NCBI GenBank assembly: GCA_006227015.1
Contig: SBGI01000277.1
Location: 1 to 7,695, forward strand
Direction of reading: 5' to 3'
Length of the DNA: 7,695 nucleotides
Source: Gammaproteobacteria bacterium
Lineage (GTDB): Bacteria; Pseudomonadota; Gammaproteobacteria; Pseudomonadales; Porticoccaceae
Shown piece after piece: positions 1 to 6,980 of the stretch. The stretch's first letter is position 1. Every line of letters starts with the position of its first letter. A program made the position numbers and the translations under genes. Below the pieces are notes generated by a model. The model did no database searches. It saw nothing but the letters and a program-made list of their open reading frames with translations, and had not been told where the DNA came from.

Positions 1-467
1 ATAACAATATTGCATACGGGGTGTTGAGCCAATGCTCAGAGGAGCAGGTCAGGAGTGCGGCGAAAGCAGCCCATGCCCTGGAGTTTATCGAGCGATTGCC
101 GGAAGGCTTTAATACCCAGGTCGGCGACGATGGGGTGATGTTATCCGGTGGTCAGCGTCAACGACTCGCCATTGCCCGCGCGCTTCTGAAAAATGCCCCT
201 GTACTAATTCTCGATGAAGCCACATCGGCACTGGATACAGAGTCAGAACACCATATTCAGCGGGCTCTGGAGCAGGTGATGAAAGGGCGGACGACTTTTG
301 TCATTGCTCATCGCCTCAGCACCATTGAGAACGCCGATCGAATTATGGTGATGGACAAGGGCAAAATCGTTGAGCAGGGCTCCCATGAGCAGCTGCTGGC
401 ATTGAATGGCCGCTACGCACAGTTGCATCAGAAGCAATTCAGTGACGATGTCGCAGAATCCAGTTAA
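1..467 (+). CDS. msbA: Lipid A export ATP-binding/permease protein MsbA, C-terminal part (5' end outside window)
   Basis: This is the C-terminal 154 or so residues of an ABC exporter; the reading frame is open from base 3 to the left edge, so the gene begins outside the window. Visible are the end of the nucleotide-binding domain: the ABC signature LSGGQ (bases 141-155), Walker B VLILDE (201-218) followed by the D-loop SALD, and the switch histidine in IAHRLSTIE (codon 309-311). The leading residues NNIAYG, the phrase [13 protein letters not shown] and the tail YAQLHKMQF-like ending closely resemble E. coli MsbA, a homodimeric inner-membrane flippase of core-lipid A. The membrane domain and Walker A are not in the window. 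The GTG at 21 is an internal Val codon, not a start. lpxK follows after 15 bases, the usual msbA-lpxK order, which supports MsbA over another half-transporter of the same family. Confidence 0.93.
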   Translation, partial: NNIAYGVLSQCSEEQVRSAAKAAHALEFIERLPEGFNTQVGDDGVMLSGGQRQRLAIARALLKNAPVLILDEATSALDTESEHHIQRALEQVMKGRTTFVIAHRLSTIENADRIMVMDKGKIVEQGSHEQLLALNGRYAQLHQKQFSDDVAESS

Positions 468-482
468 TCCGGCGAGCTTGCC

Positions 483-1481
483 ATGACACTGTCCAACGCC
501 TTGCAACAGGCCTGGTACCGCCCGCGCAGCTGGTCTCTCTGCCTGTTGCCGCTGTCCTGGCTGTTTCGGCTTGTCGCCATGTTGCGCCGTTTTTACCAGC
601 AACGACTGTTTCCGAGCCCCGCGTTGCCAGTGCCGGTGATCGTCGTTGGCAATATCAGTGTTGGTGGAACGGGTAAAACCCCGTTGTTGGCGTCTCTGGT
701 CGACCATTTCATCAAACTGGGCTATCGGCCTGGGGTCATCAGCCGAGGCTATGGAGGTGACCATGGGGATAGTCCCATGCTGGTCACACCTGAGAGTTCG
801 GCGGAGCAGGTGGGCGACGAGCCCTTACTGCTGGCCCGCCACTGCCCTGTGGTTGTTTCCAAAGACCGTTACCAGGCAGGCCTTTTTTTACTCGAACACA
901 CAGATTGCGACCTCATCATGAGTGATGATGGCCTGCAACATTATCGCCTGCCCAGGGATATTGAATTGGTGATTGTGGATGGCGAACGAGGCTTTGGTAA
1001 TCGCCAATGTTTACCGGCTGGCCCGCTGCGGGAACCGGTAAAGCGGCTCGGTGAGGTGGATTTTGTTCTGGTGAATGGTTCGGACAGCGGTCATGAAGTG
1101 GCGGAACAGGAGGTCTTTCACCTACTTCCCATTGGGCTGCGCGATTTGAAACAGGGGACTGTCGTCGCGCCCCAGCAGTGGCATGGCGGTAAGCGGGTTC
1201 ACGCGGTGGCGGGTATCGGAAATCCGCAACGTTTTGCCCGTTCACTGAAGACTCTGGGACTGGAACCTATACTGCATCCGCTGCCCGATCACCATGTTTT
1301 TTCGGGAGAGGAGTTGACTTTTGATGATGACCTGCCGGTTATCATCACTGCCAAAGATGCGGTAAAGTGCGCCCACTTTGGCCTGGATAACCTTTGGGTA
1401 CTGGATGTGACAGCCGTGCTGAGTAGCGATGTGCTGACACGTCTTGCCAAACGGGTAGCGAAACTTAACAAGAGTGCCTGA
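483..1481 (+). CDS. lpxK: Tetraacyldisaccharide 4'-kinase LpxK
   Basis: LpxK phosphorylates the 4' position of tetraacyldisaccharide-1-phosphate with ATP to give lipid IVA, on the cytoplasmic face of the inner membrane. The 332-residue product has the family length. It has a hydrophobic N-terminal helix (about residues 20-35, LLPLSWLFRLV) that anchors it to the membrane. The P-loop is GGTGKT (61-66) within VVGNISVGGTGKTP. SRGYGG lies at 88-92, GDEPLL at 111-116 and SDDGLQHYRL at 147-156; the aspartates of this last motif include the catalytic Asp of the family. The late PDHHVF motif (268-273) carries the partner histidine. The ATG at 483 lies 15 bases after the msbA stop. Only a weak purine patch (GGCGAG, 471-476) precedes it, so translation may depend partly on the upstream gene. 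Nothing is broken or missing. Confidence 0.97.
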   Translation: MTLSNALQQAWYRPRSWSLCLLPLSWLFRLVAMLRRFYQQRLFPSPALPVPVIVVGNISVGGTGKTPLLASLVDHFIKLGYRPGVISRGYGGDHGDSPMLVTPESSAEQVGDEPLLLARHCPVVVSKDRYQAGLFLLEHTDCDLIMSDDGLQHYRLPRDIELVIVDGERGFGNRQCLPAGPLREPVKRLGEVDFVLVNGSDSGHEVAEQEVFHLLPIGLRDLKQGTVVAPQQWHGGKRVHAVAGIGNPQRFARSLKTLGLEPILHPLPDHHVFSGEELTFDDDLPVIITAKDAVKCAHFGLDNLWVLDVTAVLSSDVLTRLAKRVAKLNKSA

Positions 1482-1487
1482 ACCAAC

Positions 1488-2255
1488 ATGTCGTTTTCCG
1501 TAGTGATTCCCGCGCGTTTTTCATCCACCCGGCTGCCCGGCAAGCCACTTCGCGATATCGCCGGCCAGACCATGATTGAACGGGTCTATCGTCAGGCTGC
1601 CCTCAGTCAGGCGGAGCGGGTTATTGTTGCCACGGACGACCAGCGTATCGCCGATCAGGTTGCAGGATTTGGCGGTGAGTATTGCATGACGTCACCGGAA
1701 CACCAGTCCGGAACAGATCGCCTGCAGGAAGTGGCGAGTCAGTATCAGTTGCCTGAAGAACATATTGTGGTGAATGTGCAGGGCGATGAGCCACTGATTC
1801 CCCCCCAGGTGATTGACCAGGTTGCGGCCAATCTGGCGGGCCAGAAAGCAGCGGGTGTTGCCACGCTGTGTGAGCCGATTGTCGACGATGAGAGTTTTCA
1901 CAACCCCAATATTGTCAAAGTGGTGGCAGACCAGACCGGTCTGGCGCTCTACTTCAGTCGTGCCTCCATTCCCTGGCCCCGTGAATTTCCCGAGAACCGG
2001 GTTGCGTCAATTTCCACCACTCTGGTGCCCATGCGCCACATTGGTATCTACGCCTACCGTGTGGCGCTGCTGAATCAGTTTGTGACTTGGCCCATGGCGC
2101 CGCTGGAGCAGATAGAATGCCTGGAACAATTGCGTTTTCTCTGGCATGGCGAGCGCATCCACGTAGCGGCCTCGGTTGAAGACGTGCCAGGTGGTGTGGA
2201 CACGGAGGAAGATTTACAGCGTGTGATCGCAATGGTGGAAGCGGGTAAACCATGA
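1488..2255 (+). CDS. kdsB: 3-deoxy-manno-octulosonate cytidylyltransferase (CMP-KDO synthetase)
   Basis: KdsB couples CTP and KDO to give CMP-KDO, the activated sugar that the KDO transferase adds to lipid IVA. The 255-residue protein matches the usual length of about 250. It opens with the nucleotide-binding signature [15 protein letters not shown] (residues 7-21). VNVQGDEPL (95-103) contains the metal-binding Asp100. HIGIYAYR (184-191), [11 protein letters not shown] (206-216) and GVDTEEDL (236-243) are all typical of KdsB. The start is only 6 bases after the lpxK stop, with a poor Shine-Dalgarno (AAGAG about 15 bases upstream), suggesting translational coupling. In many gammaproteobacteria a small Trm112/YcaR-type gene sits between lpxK and kdsB; there is no room for it here. 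Confidence 0.97.
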   Translation: MSFSVVIPARFSSTRLPGKPLRDIAGQTMIERVYRQAALSQAERVIVATDDQRIADQVAGFGGEYCMTSPEHQSGTDRLQEVASQYQLPEEHIVVNVQGDEPLIPPQVIDQVAANLAGQKAAGVATLCEPIVDDESFHNPNIVKVVADQTGLALYFSRASIPWPREFPENRVASISTTLVPMRHIGIYAYRVALLNQFVTWPMAPLEQIECLEQLRFLWHGERIHVAASVEDVPGGVDTEEDLQRVIAMVEAGKP

Positions 2256-2728
2256 AGCCGATCAGAGTGTTGTTTGTCTGTCTTGGCAATATCTGTCGCT
2301 CTCCCACGGCACACGGTATTTTTGAAAAAATGGTGCGGGAGTCAGGATTGGAGGAGCAGATACTGATTGATTCCGCCGGTACCGGTGACTGGCATATCGG
2401 CCGACCGCCGGATCGCCGTGCCAGTGCAGCGGCTCTGGACCGGGGGCATGACCTCAGTCACTTGCGGGCGCGGCAAGTAAGGCCGGAAGATTTTCGTGAT
2501 TTCGATTATATCCTGGCCATGGATGAGCAAAATCTGTGGGATCTGAAAGCCCTGGCATTGCCTGACTTTGATGGTCATCTGGGCCTGTTTCTCGACTTTG
2601 GCCACAGTGGCCTGAAAGAAGTCCCCGACCCCTATTACGGAGGCGAGGAAAACTTTGCCCAGGTGCTGGATCTGGTCGAAGACGCCGCCTCCGGTTTATT
2701 GTCCCATTTGCGTGAGCAGTTAGATTGA
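2252..2728 (+). CDS. Low-molecular-weight protein tyrosine phosphatase
   Basis: This is a cytoplasmic cysteine-dependent phosphatase of 158 residues, the normal size for the family. The P-loop C-x5-R-S is near the N-terminus as CLGNICRS, with nucleophile Cys10 and phosphate-binding Arg16. The DPYY motif (126-129) supplies the general acid Asp126 and two conserved tyrosines. [11 protein letters not shown] (40-50) with Trp47 is characteristic of the classical branch shared with eukaryotic enzymes, rather than the Wzb-type branch. The ATG overlaps the kdsB stop as ATGA, and a GGAAG at 2237-2241 can act as ribosome-binding site. Known bacterial relatives act on protein phosphotyrosine, for example on tyrosine kinases that govern exopolysaccharide. 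No tyrosine kinase or capsule gene is in this window, so the substrate is unknown. A phosphatase between kdsB and murB is also the arrangement I recall in pseudomonads. Confidence 0.93.
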   Translation: MKPIRVLFVCLGNICRSPTAHGIFEKMVRESGLEEQILIDSAGTGDWHIGRPPDRRASAAALDRGHDLSHLRARQVRPEDFRDFDYILAMDEQNLWDLKALALPDFDGHLGLFLDFGHSGLKEVPDPYYGGEENFAQVLDLVEDAASGLLSHLREQLD

Positions 2729-3747
2729 TGCTGGATATCCAGTCCGCGGTCTCCCTTCAAACAATGAACACACTGGCTCTGTCGGCAAGTGCCGAGTATT
2801 GCTGTCGTGTGGTTTCACTGGAGATGCTACAGGAAGCTTTGGGCTGGGCACGCGACAAGCGCCTGCAGGTCACCGTATTGGGCGGCGGCAGTAACGTTAT
2901 TCTGGCTGACGATATCCCCGGGCTGGTGATCGCCATGGCCATACCCGGTATGACACTCGACAGGCAGCAGGCAGAACAATGCCTGGTCCGCGTGGGTGCT
3001 GGCGAAAACTGGCACCAACTGGTGTTGAATACGCTGTCGCAGGGCTGGTTTGGTTTGGAGAATCTGTCCCTGATCCCCGGTCTCGCTGGAGCAGCACCCA
3101 TCCAGAATATAGGCGCGTACGGGGTTGAGCTCAGCGAGCATTTTCATAGCCTGGATGCCATTCATATCAATACTGGCGAGCCGGTTACTCTGTCGGCGGA
3201 AGACTGCCGGTTTGCGTATCGGGACAGTTTCTTCAAACACGCGGGCCGCGACCAGTATGTCATTACATCGCTGGTATTGTCGTTGAGCACACAGCCATCA
3301 CTCCGACTGGATTACCCCGCCTTGCAGCAGGCCATTGAACAGCGCAACTTGTCATCGGTGACGCCGGAGGTGGTTTCACAAGTCGTGTGTGATATCCGCC
3401 GCAGCAAATTGCCTGATCCCCGGGACATACCCAATGTCGGCAGTTTCTTTAAAAACCCGGTGATGTCTGCAGAGCAGGCCAAGCACCTACAAAGGGATTT
3501 TCCTGATGTGGTGTCCTATCCCCAGGCAGATGGCCGCGTCAAGCTGGCCGCGGGCTGGCTGGTGGATCAGGCGGGCTGGAAAGGAGTATCCCTCAGTCAT
3601 GTCGGTGTCCATCAGCAACAGGCGCTGGTACTGACTAATCGTGGCGGTAACAGTGAAGAATTACTGGCCCTGGCAAATGATATTATCCGTTCTGTACAGA
3701 GCAAATTTGCCGTTACTCTGGAGCTGGAACCCCGTGTTTACCCATGA
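2728..3747 (+). CDS. murB: UDP-N-acetylenolpyruvoylglucosamine reductase (type I MurB)
   Basis: MurB is the FAD- and NADPH-dependent reductase that makes UDP-N-acetylmuramic acid, the second committed step of peptidoglycan synthesis. With the ATG at 2728 the product has 339 residues, like E. coli MurB (about 342). FAD-binding motifs are LGGGSNV (51-57) and IPGLAGAAPIQNIGAYGVE (116-134). The catalytic set is Arg165 in YRDSFFKH, the proton donor Ser239 in GSFFKNP, and Glu334 in ELEPRVY. YPQADGRVKLAAGWLVDQ (264-281) is also typical. The YRDS insertion marks type I enzymes of Gram-negative bacteria. A TTG at 2725 is an in-frame alternative start, but the ATG overlaps the preceding stop as TGATG, a common coupling arrangement, so I prefer it. 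Confidence 0.96.
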   Translation: MLDIQSAVSLQTMNTLALSASAEYCCRVVSLEMLQEALGWARDKRLQVTVLGGGSNVILADDIPGLVIAMAIPGMTLDRQQAEQCLVRVGAGENWHQLVLNTLSQGWFGLENLSLIPGLAGAAPIQNIGAYGVELSEHFHSLDAIHINTGEPVTLSAEDCRFAYRDSFFKHAGRDQYVITSLVLSLSTQPSLRLDYPALQQAIEQRNLSSVTPEVVSQVVCDIRRSKLPDPRDIPNVGSFFKNPVMSAEQAKHLQRDFPDVVSYPQADGRVKLAAGWLVDQAGWKGVSLSHVGVHQQQALVLTNRGGNSEELLALANDIIRSVQSKFAVTLELEPRVYP

Positions 3748-4382
3748 GCCAGTACTCGTTGCTTGAGAATGAAAACAGCTCAACTGTTATCGACGTGCCC
3801 GATGGGCAGCTGCGCTATTTTCCCCACCTGATTCCCGATCCCGAAGCTGACCGGCTGATGGAGTCCCTGTCGACGCTGGTTCCCTGGGAGCAGACTGAAA
3901 TATGGATTGCCGGGCAACGGCGTAAAATTCCCAGGATGAATGCCTGGTACGGAGATGCCGGGGCCGATTACACCTATTCGGGGCGACTGTTTCGGGCATT
4001 GCCCTGGTTCCCGGAGCTGAAAGCGCTCAAGCAGCAGGTTGAAGCCGCTTGCGGCACCGCTTTTAACAGTGCGCTGGTGAACCTTTATCGCGATGGTCGG
4101 GATAGTGTTGACTGGCACAGTGACGATGAGCAGGAACTGGGCAGTAATCCGGTGATCGCTTCCGTCAGCCTGGGGGTCGTCCGCCGTTTTCAAGTAAAAC
4201 ACCGATCGCGCCGGGAAATCGGCTTGAAAACTCTTGATCTGGATCACGGATCATTGCTGGTGATGGAGGGAGAATTTCAGCATCACTGGAAGCATCGCCT
4301 GCCGAAGATGCCAGCTGTAACCGAGGCGAGAATTAATATCACTTTTCGCCGGGTTCACGTGGCAACCCCAGCCATGCAGTGA
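3744..4382 (+). CDS. AlkB-family Fe(II)/2-oxoglutarate-dependent dioxygenase (ALKBH2-like DNA demethylase)
   Basis: This 212-residue protein belongs to the AlkB dioxygenases, which oxidatively remove alkyl groups such as 1-methyladenine and 3-methylcytosine from nucleic acid. The iron ligands are His125 and Asp127 in DWHSDDE and the distal His184 in HWKHRLPK. The 2-oxoglutarate-binding arginines lie in ARINITFRR (Arg196 and Arg202). PRMNAWYGDAGADYTYSG (63-80) and NLYRDGRDSVDWHSDDE are closer to human ALKBH2/ALKBH3 than to E. coli AlkB, so I assign that subgroup and do not use the symbol alkB. The ATG overlaps the murB stop as ATGA, with no strong ribosome-binding site, so translation is probably coupled to murB. 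Repair of alkylated DNA is inferred from the family and fits the nearby uvrC; RNA or another substrate cannot be excluded. No LexA- or Ada-like site is evident upstream. Confidence 0.92.
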   Translation: MSQYSLLENENSSTVIDVPDGQLRYFPHLIPDPEADRLMESLSTLVPWEQTEIWIAGQRRKIPRMNAWYGDAGADYTYSGRLFRALPWFPELKALKQQVEAACGTAFNSALVNLYRDGRDSVDWHSDDEQELGSNPVIASVSLGVVRRFQVKHRSRREIGLKTLDLDHGSLLVMEGEFQHHWKHRLPKMPAVTEARINITFRRVHVATPAMQ

Positions 4383-4400
4383 TAGCCTAGGCGCATTGTT

Positions 4401-4405
4401 AAAGG
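4401..4405 (+). promoter_or_regulatory. Ribosome-binding site that fixes the gacA/uvrY start
   Basis: AAAGG lies 8 bases before the ATG at 4414. The reading frame is open further upstream to a TTG at 4396, which would add six residues. The good spacing of this site to the ATG, and the agreement of the ATG start with the N-terminus of relatives, decide for the shorter protein. Confidence 0.65.
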
Positions 4406-4413
4406 TCATACCC

Positions 4414-5082
4414 ATGAGTATTGGACTGGATCTGAAAAGTGTACTGGTGGTTGACGATCATGACTTGATCCGTCTCGGTATCTGCCGAATGTTGACGGAA
4501 GTCGAGGGGATCGCGGTTACGGCCCAGGCCTCCAGTGGTGAAGAAGCCGTCGACAAGGTCCGCGAAATGCAGCCGGATATCGTGTTTATGGATATCCGTA
4601 TGCCCGGTATCGGCGGCATTGAGGCGACGCATCGCATCCTTACTCACTACCCGGATACCAAGGTAATTGTCGTCAGTGCGTTTAACGACGATGTGCACCC
4701 GGCGGCCCTGTTGAAGGCTGGCGCTTCTGCTTACATCACCAAAAATGCCAATTCTGCTGAAGTGAAAACGGCACTGCAAAAAGTTCTCTCCGGTGGTGTA
4801 TACATCAGCCCCGAGTTGGCACAGATGATGGCTCTCAACGGCGTTAAACCCGGCGCAGATGGCTCGCCCCTGGGGAACCTGTCCCAGCGGGAACTGCAGA
4901 TTGCCGCGCTGATCACCAGCGGGCACCGGGCAAAAGACGTGGCAGACACGCTCAATATTAGCCCTAAAACCATCAATACCTACAAATACCGTATTTATGA
5001 AAAACTCGGTGTCAGCAACGATGTGGAGTTGACATTGGCGGCGGTAAAATACGGCCTGGTGGACCCGTCAGAGGTCATATGA
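4414..5082 (+). CDS. gacA: GacA/UvrY-family response regulator
   Basis: This is a two-component response regulator of 222 residues with an N-terminal receiver domain and a C-terminal LuxR/NarL-type helix-turn-helix. The receiver shows the acidic pair Asp14-Asp15, phosphoacceptor Asp60 in FMDIRMPG, Ser88 in the switch position and Lys110 in YITKNA. The DNA-binding domain (about 155-220) has LSQRELQIAALI and LNISPKTINTYKYRIYEKL. NDVELTLAAVKYGL near the end is a hallmark of the GacA/UvrY group. In relatives it is phosphorylated by the GacS/BarA kinase and turns on small RNAs that titrate RsmA/CsrA, controlling secondary metabolism, biofilm and carbon flow. The position directly before uvrC is the conserved uvrY-uvrC arrangement and supports the assignment. 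Neither the kinase nor the small RNA genes are in the window. It begins 31 bases after the dioxygenase gene. Confidence 0.95.
   Translation: MSIGLDLKSVLVVDDHDLIRLGICRMLTEVEGIAVTAQASSGEEAVDKVREMQPDIVFMDIRMPGIGGIEATHRILTHYPDTKVIVVSAFNDDVHPAALLKAGASAYITKNANSAEVKTALQKVLSGGVYISPELAQMMALNGVKPGADGSPLGNLSQRELQIAALITSGHRAKDVADTLNISPKTINTYKYRIYEKLGVSNDVELTLAAVKYGLVDPSEVI
4574..4598. repeat. Perfect 8-bp inverted repeat inside gacA
   Basis: CGGATATC (4574-4581) and GATATCCG (4591-4598) are exact reverse complements separated by 9 bases, so the mRNA could form a short hairpin. The right arm begins with the codon of phosphoacceptor Asp60. The repeat follows largely from the two Asp-Ile codon pairs (GAT ATC) in this conserved stretch, so it may be a by-product of the protein sequence rather than a functional structure. 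Confidence 0.5.
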
Positions 5083-5104
5083 TCCATCCGGGGCGGTAAC
5101 CCTG

Positions 5105-5110
5105 TAGAAT
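5105..5110 (+). promoter_or_regulatory. Candidate -10 element immediately before uvrC
   Basis: TAGAAT matches five of six bases of the sigma-70 -10 consensus. It ends 6 bases before the uvrC ATG, so the expected transcription start falls on or beside the A of the start codon, which would give a leaderless mRNA. No good -35 hexamer is found 16-18 bases upstream and there is no properly placed extended TGN, so the promoter is uncertain. uvrC may instead be read only from upstream transcription. Confidence 0.35.
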
Positions 5111-5116
5111 GGCGCC

Positions 5117-6940
5117 ATGCCCTTTGATTCAAAATCTTTCCTGAAACAGCTAACCCAGCGTCCCGGCGTTTACCAGATGTATGGTGAGGATGGGGCAATA
5201 CTGTATGTGGGCAAGGCAAAAAATCTGCGTAAACGGGTCGCCAGTTATTTCCGCAACAGCGGACTCTCCCCCAAAACGGCCGCTCTGGTCAGTCGTATTG
5301 CCAATATAGATGTGACGGTTACGCAAACCGAGATCGAGGCATTACTGCTTGAACAAAATCTGATCAAGCAGAACCGTCCGCCGTTTAATATTCTGCTGCG
5401 GGATGATAAATCCTACCCCTATATCTTCCTGTCCGATCGCGATGAGTTTCCACGCCTGGCGTTTCACCGTGGCAGTAAACGAAAGGGCGGCAGCTATTTC
5501 GGCCCGTTCCCCAGTGCGCAAGCCGTTCGCGACAGTATGAATTTTTTGCAGAAAACCTTTCGTGTCCGGCAGTGTGAAGACAGCTTTTTTCGTAACCGTT
5601 CGCGCCCCTGTCTGCAGTATCAGATCAACCGGTGTACCGGCCCCTGTGTGGGGCTGATTGTCGAAGAGGACTACCAGCGGGATGTGCGCCACACCCGCAT
5701 GTTTCTGGAAGGCAAAAGTGATGGCCTAATCCGTGAACTGGAAGGGGATATGGATAAGGCCTCTCAGGCCCTCGACTTTGAACGCGCCGCCCAGTTTCGT
5801 GATCAGATCGTCGCCCTTCGGACGATTCAGGCCGAGCAGGTGGTTGAGTCCGGAAGTGGCCAGATCGATATTATGGCCGCCGCTCTGGAAGGGGATCAGG
5901 GTTGTGTGCACGTGCTCTACATCAGGCAGGGAAGAATTCTCGGCAGCCGCAGTTTTTATCCCAAGGTGCCCCTGGCCGCCAGTGAGGGCGACCTGCTGGC
6001 AGATTTTCTGCCCCAGTACTATTTGCGGGAGGGCGCACGGGGCGACTTCCCGAAACAGGTAATTACCAGTCACGCAGTCCCCGAGGCGGAGCTGCTCGCG
6101 GCTGCGATCAGTGACGTGGCGGCATTCAAGGTCACCGTGAAGCAGGGTGGCCGGAGTACCCGCGCACAATGGCTCGATTTGGCGGAGCGTACCGCCCACC
6201 AGAACCTCAATGGCCGCTTGGCCTCCCGGCAAAATACCCAGCAGCGTCTGGAAGCCCTGCAGCAGTTGCTGGATCTGGAAGAGCTGCCGGAACGCCTGGA
6301 ATGTTTCGATATCAGTCACAGCAGTGGTGAGGCCACTGTTGCCTCCTGTGTGGTCTTTGATGCCAACGGCCCCCTGAAATCCGATTATCGCCGTATGAAT
6401 ATCCGTGATGTGGCGGCGGGGGATGACTATGCCGCCATGGAGCAGGCGCTGGTTCGACGTTATACCCGCATAAAGAAAGAGGACGGCAAGCTGCCGGATG
6501 TGCTGCTGATTGACGGTGGCAAGGGGCAAATGCGCAAGGCCACTGCCGTGCTCGATGAACTGGGTGCCCTCGAAGTGCTGGTGGTGGGCGTGGCCAAGGG
6601 CCGAACCCGCAAGGCCGGGTTCGAGACGCTGTTATTGTCCCAGGGTGACAACGAAGTGATTCTGGATACGGATTCCTCGGCATTGCTACTGATACAGCAA
6701 ATACGCGACGAAGCTCATAGGTTCGCTATTACCGGACACCGCCAGAGCCGCGACCGCAAACGTCGCACCTCAACCCTTGAGGGTATTGAGGGCGTAGGTC
6801 CGAAAAGACGCCGGGAGTTATTGCGATTCTTTGGCGGCGTGCGCGAAGTGGAACGTGCCAGTGTGGCGGAATTGATGCGTGTGCCGGGAATAAGCAGGAA
6901 AGTTGCCGAAACTATTTACAGCACCCTTCACAATGGGTAA
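5117..6940 (+). CDS. uvrC: Excinuclease ABC subunit C (UvrC)
   Basis: UvrC is the nuclease of nucleotide excision repair, making the 3' and 5' incisions around a lesion marked by UvrB. The 607 residues match E. coli UvrC (610). The GIY-YIG domain (about 14-95) has GVYQMY, ILYVGKAKNLRKR with Arg38-Arg40, and metal-binding Glu79 in LLLEQNLIK. Cys153, Cys165, Cys173 and Cys177 follow; they match the four cysteines reported to hold an Fe-S cluster in E. coli UvrC. The UVR domain that contacts UvrB spans about 203-238. The RNase H-like domain has Asp398 (FDISH), Asp437 and Asp466 (LIDGGKGQ), with His534. Tandem helix-hairpin-helix motifs run from about 553 to 605. The start gives an N-terminus like relatives, but no Shine-Dalgarno precedes it. 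It lies 34 bases after gacA. Confidence 0.98.
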   Translation: MPFDSKSFLKQLTQRPGVYQMYGEDGAILYVGKAKNLRKRVASYFRNSGLSPKTAALVSRIANIDVTVTQTEIEALLLEQNLIKQNRPPFNILLRDDKSYPYIFLSDRDEFPRLAFHRGSKRKGGSYFGPFPSAQAVRDSMNFLQKTFRVRQCEDSFFRNRSRPCLQYQINRCTGPCVGLIVEEDYQRDVRHTRMFLEGKSDGLIRELEGDMDKASQALDFERAAQFRDQIVALRTIQAEQVVESGSGQIDIMAAALEGDQGCVHVLYIRQGRILGSRSFYPKVPLAASEGDLLADFLPQYYLREGARGDFPKQVITSHAVPEAELLAAAISDVAAFKVTVKQGGRSTRAQWLDLAERTAHQNLNGRLASRQNTQQRLEALQQLLDLEELPERLECFDISHSSGEATVASCVVFDANGPLKSDYRRMNIRDVAAGDDYAAMEQALVRRYTRIKKEDGKLPDVLLIDGGKGQMRKATAVLDELGALEVLVVGVAKGRTRKAGFETLLLSQGDNEVILDTDSSALLLIQQIRDEAHRFAITGHRQSRDRKRRTSTLEGIEGVGPKRRRELLRFFGGVREVERASVAELMRVPGISRKVAETIYSTLHNG

Positions 6941-6980
6941 CTTGTTTCCCCTCTCAGAAAGGCCGAAGTAGTAACTGTCC

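Noticed and set aside
884..890. T TTT TTA slippery heptamer in frame in lpxK
   Set aside because: It matches the -1 frameshift pattern, but the -1 frame stops after about 12 codons and I see no stimulatory stem-loop. LpxK is complete in the normal frame.
1314..1345. TTGACT with a weak downstream -10 inside lpxK
   Set aside because: The best hexamers at 17-19 bases (GGTTAT, TTATCA) are poor matches, and no gene start follows within a useful distance.
3691..3700. TCTGTACAGA palindrome 43 bases before the dioxygenase start
   Set aside because: It contains CTGT and ACAG but without the 8-base spacing of a gammaproteobacterial LexA box, and it lies in murB coding sequence. A 10-bp palindrome alone is weak evidence.
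4396..4413. Upstream TTG start for gacA
   Set aside because: The TTG would place the ribosome-binding site AAAGG inside the coding region and add residues not seen in relatives; the ATG at 4414 has proper spacing.
5029..5050. TTGACA followed by TAAAAT at the end of gacA
   Set aside because: Both hexamers look good, but the spacer is only 10 bases, too short for sigma-70, and both encode conserved residues of the regulator (VELTLAAVKYG).
5726..6529. 267-codon open frame on the minus strand
   Set aside because: It lies entirely opposite uvrC, whose domains and catalytic residues are complete. The antisense translation shows no recognisable family, and long antisense frames are expected from codon bias in GC-rich genes.
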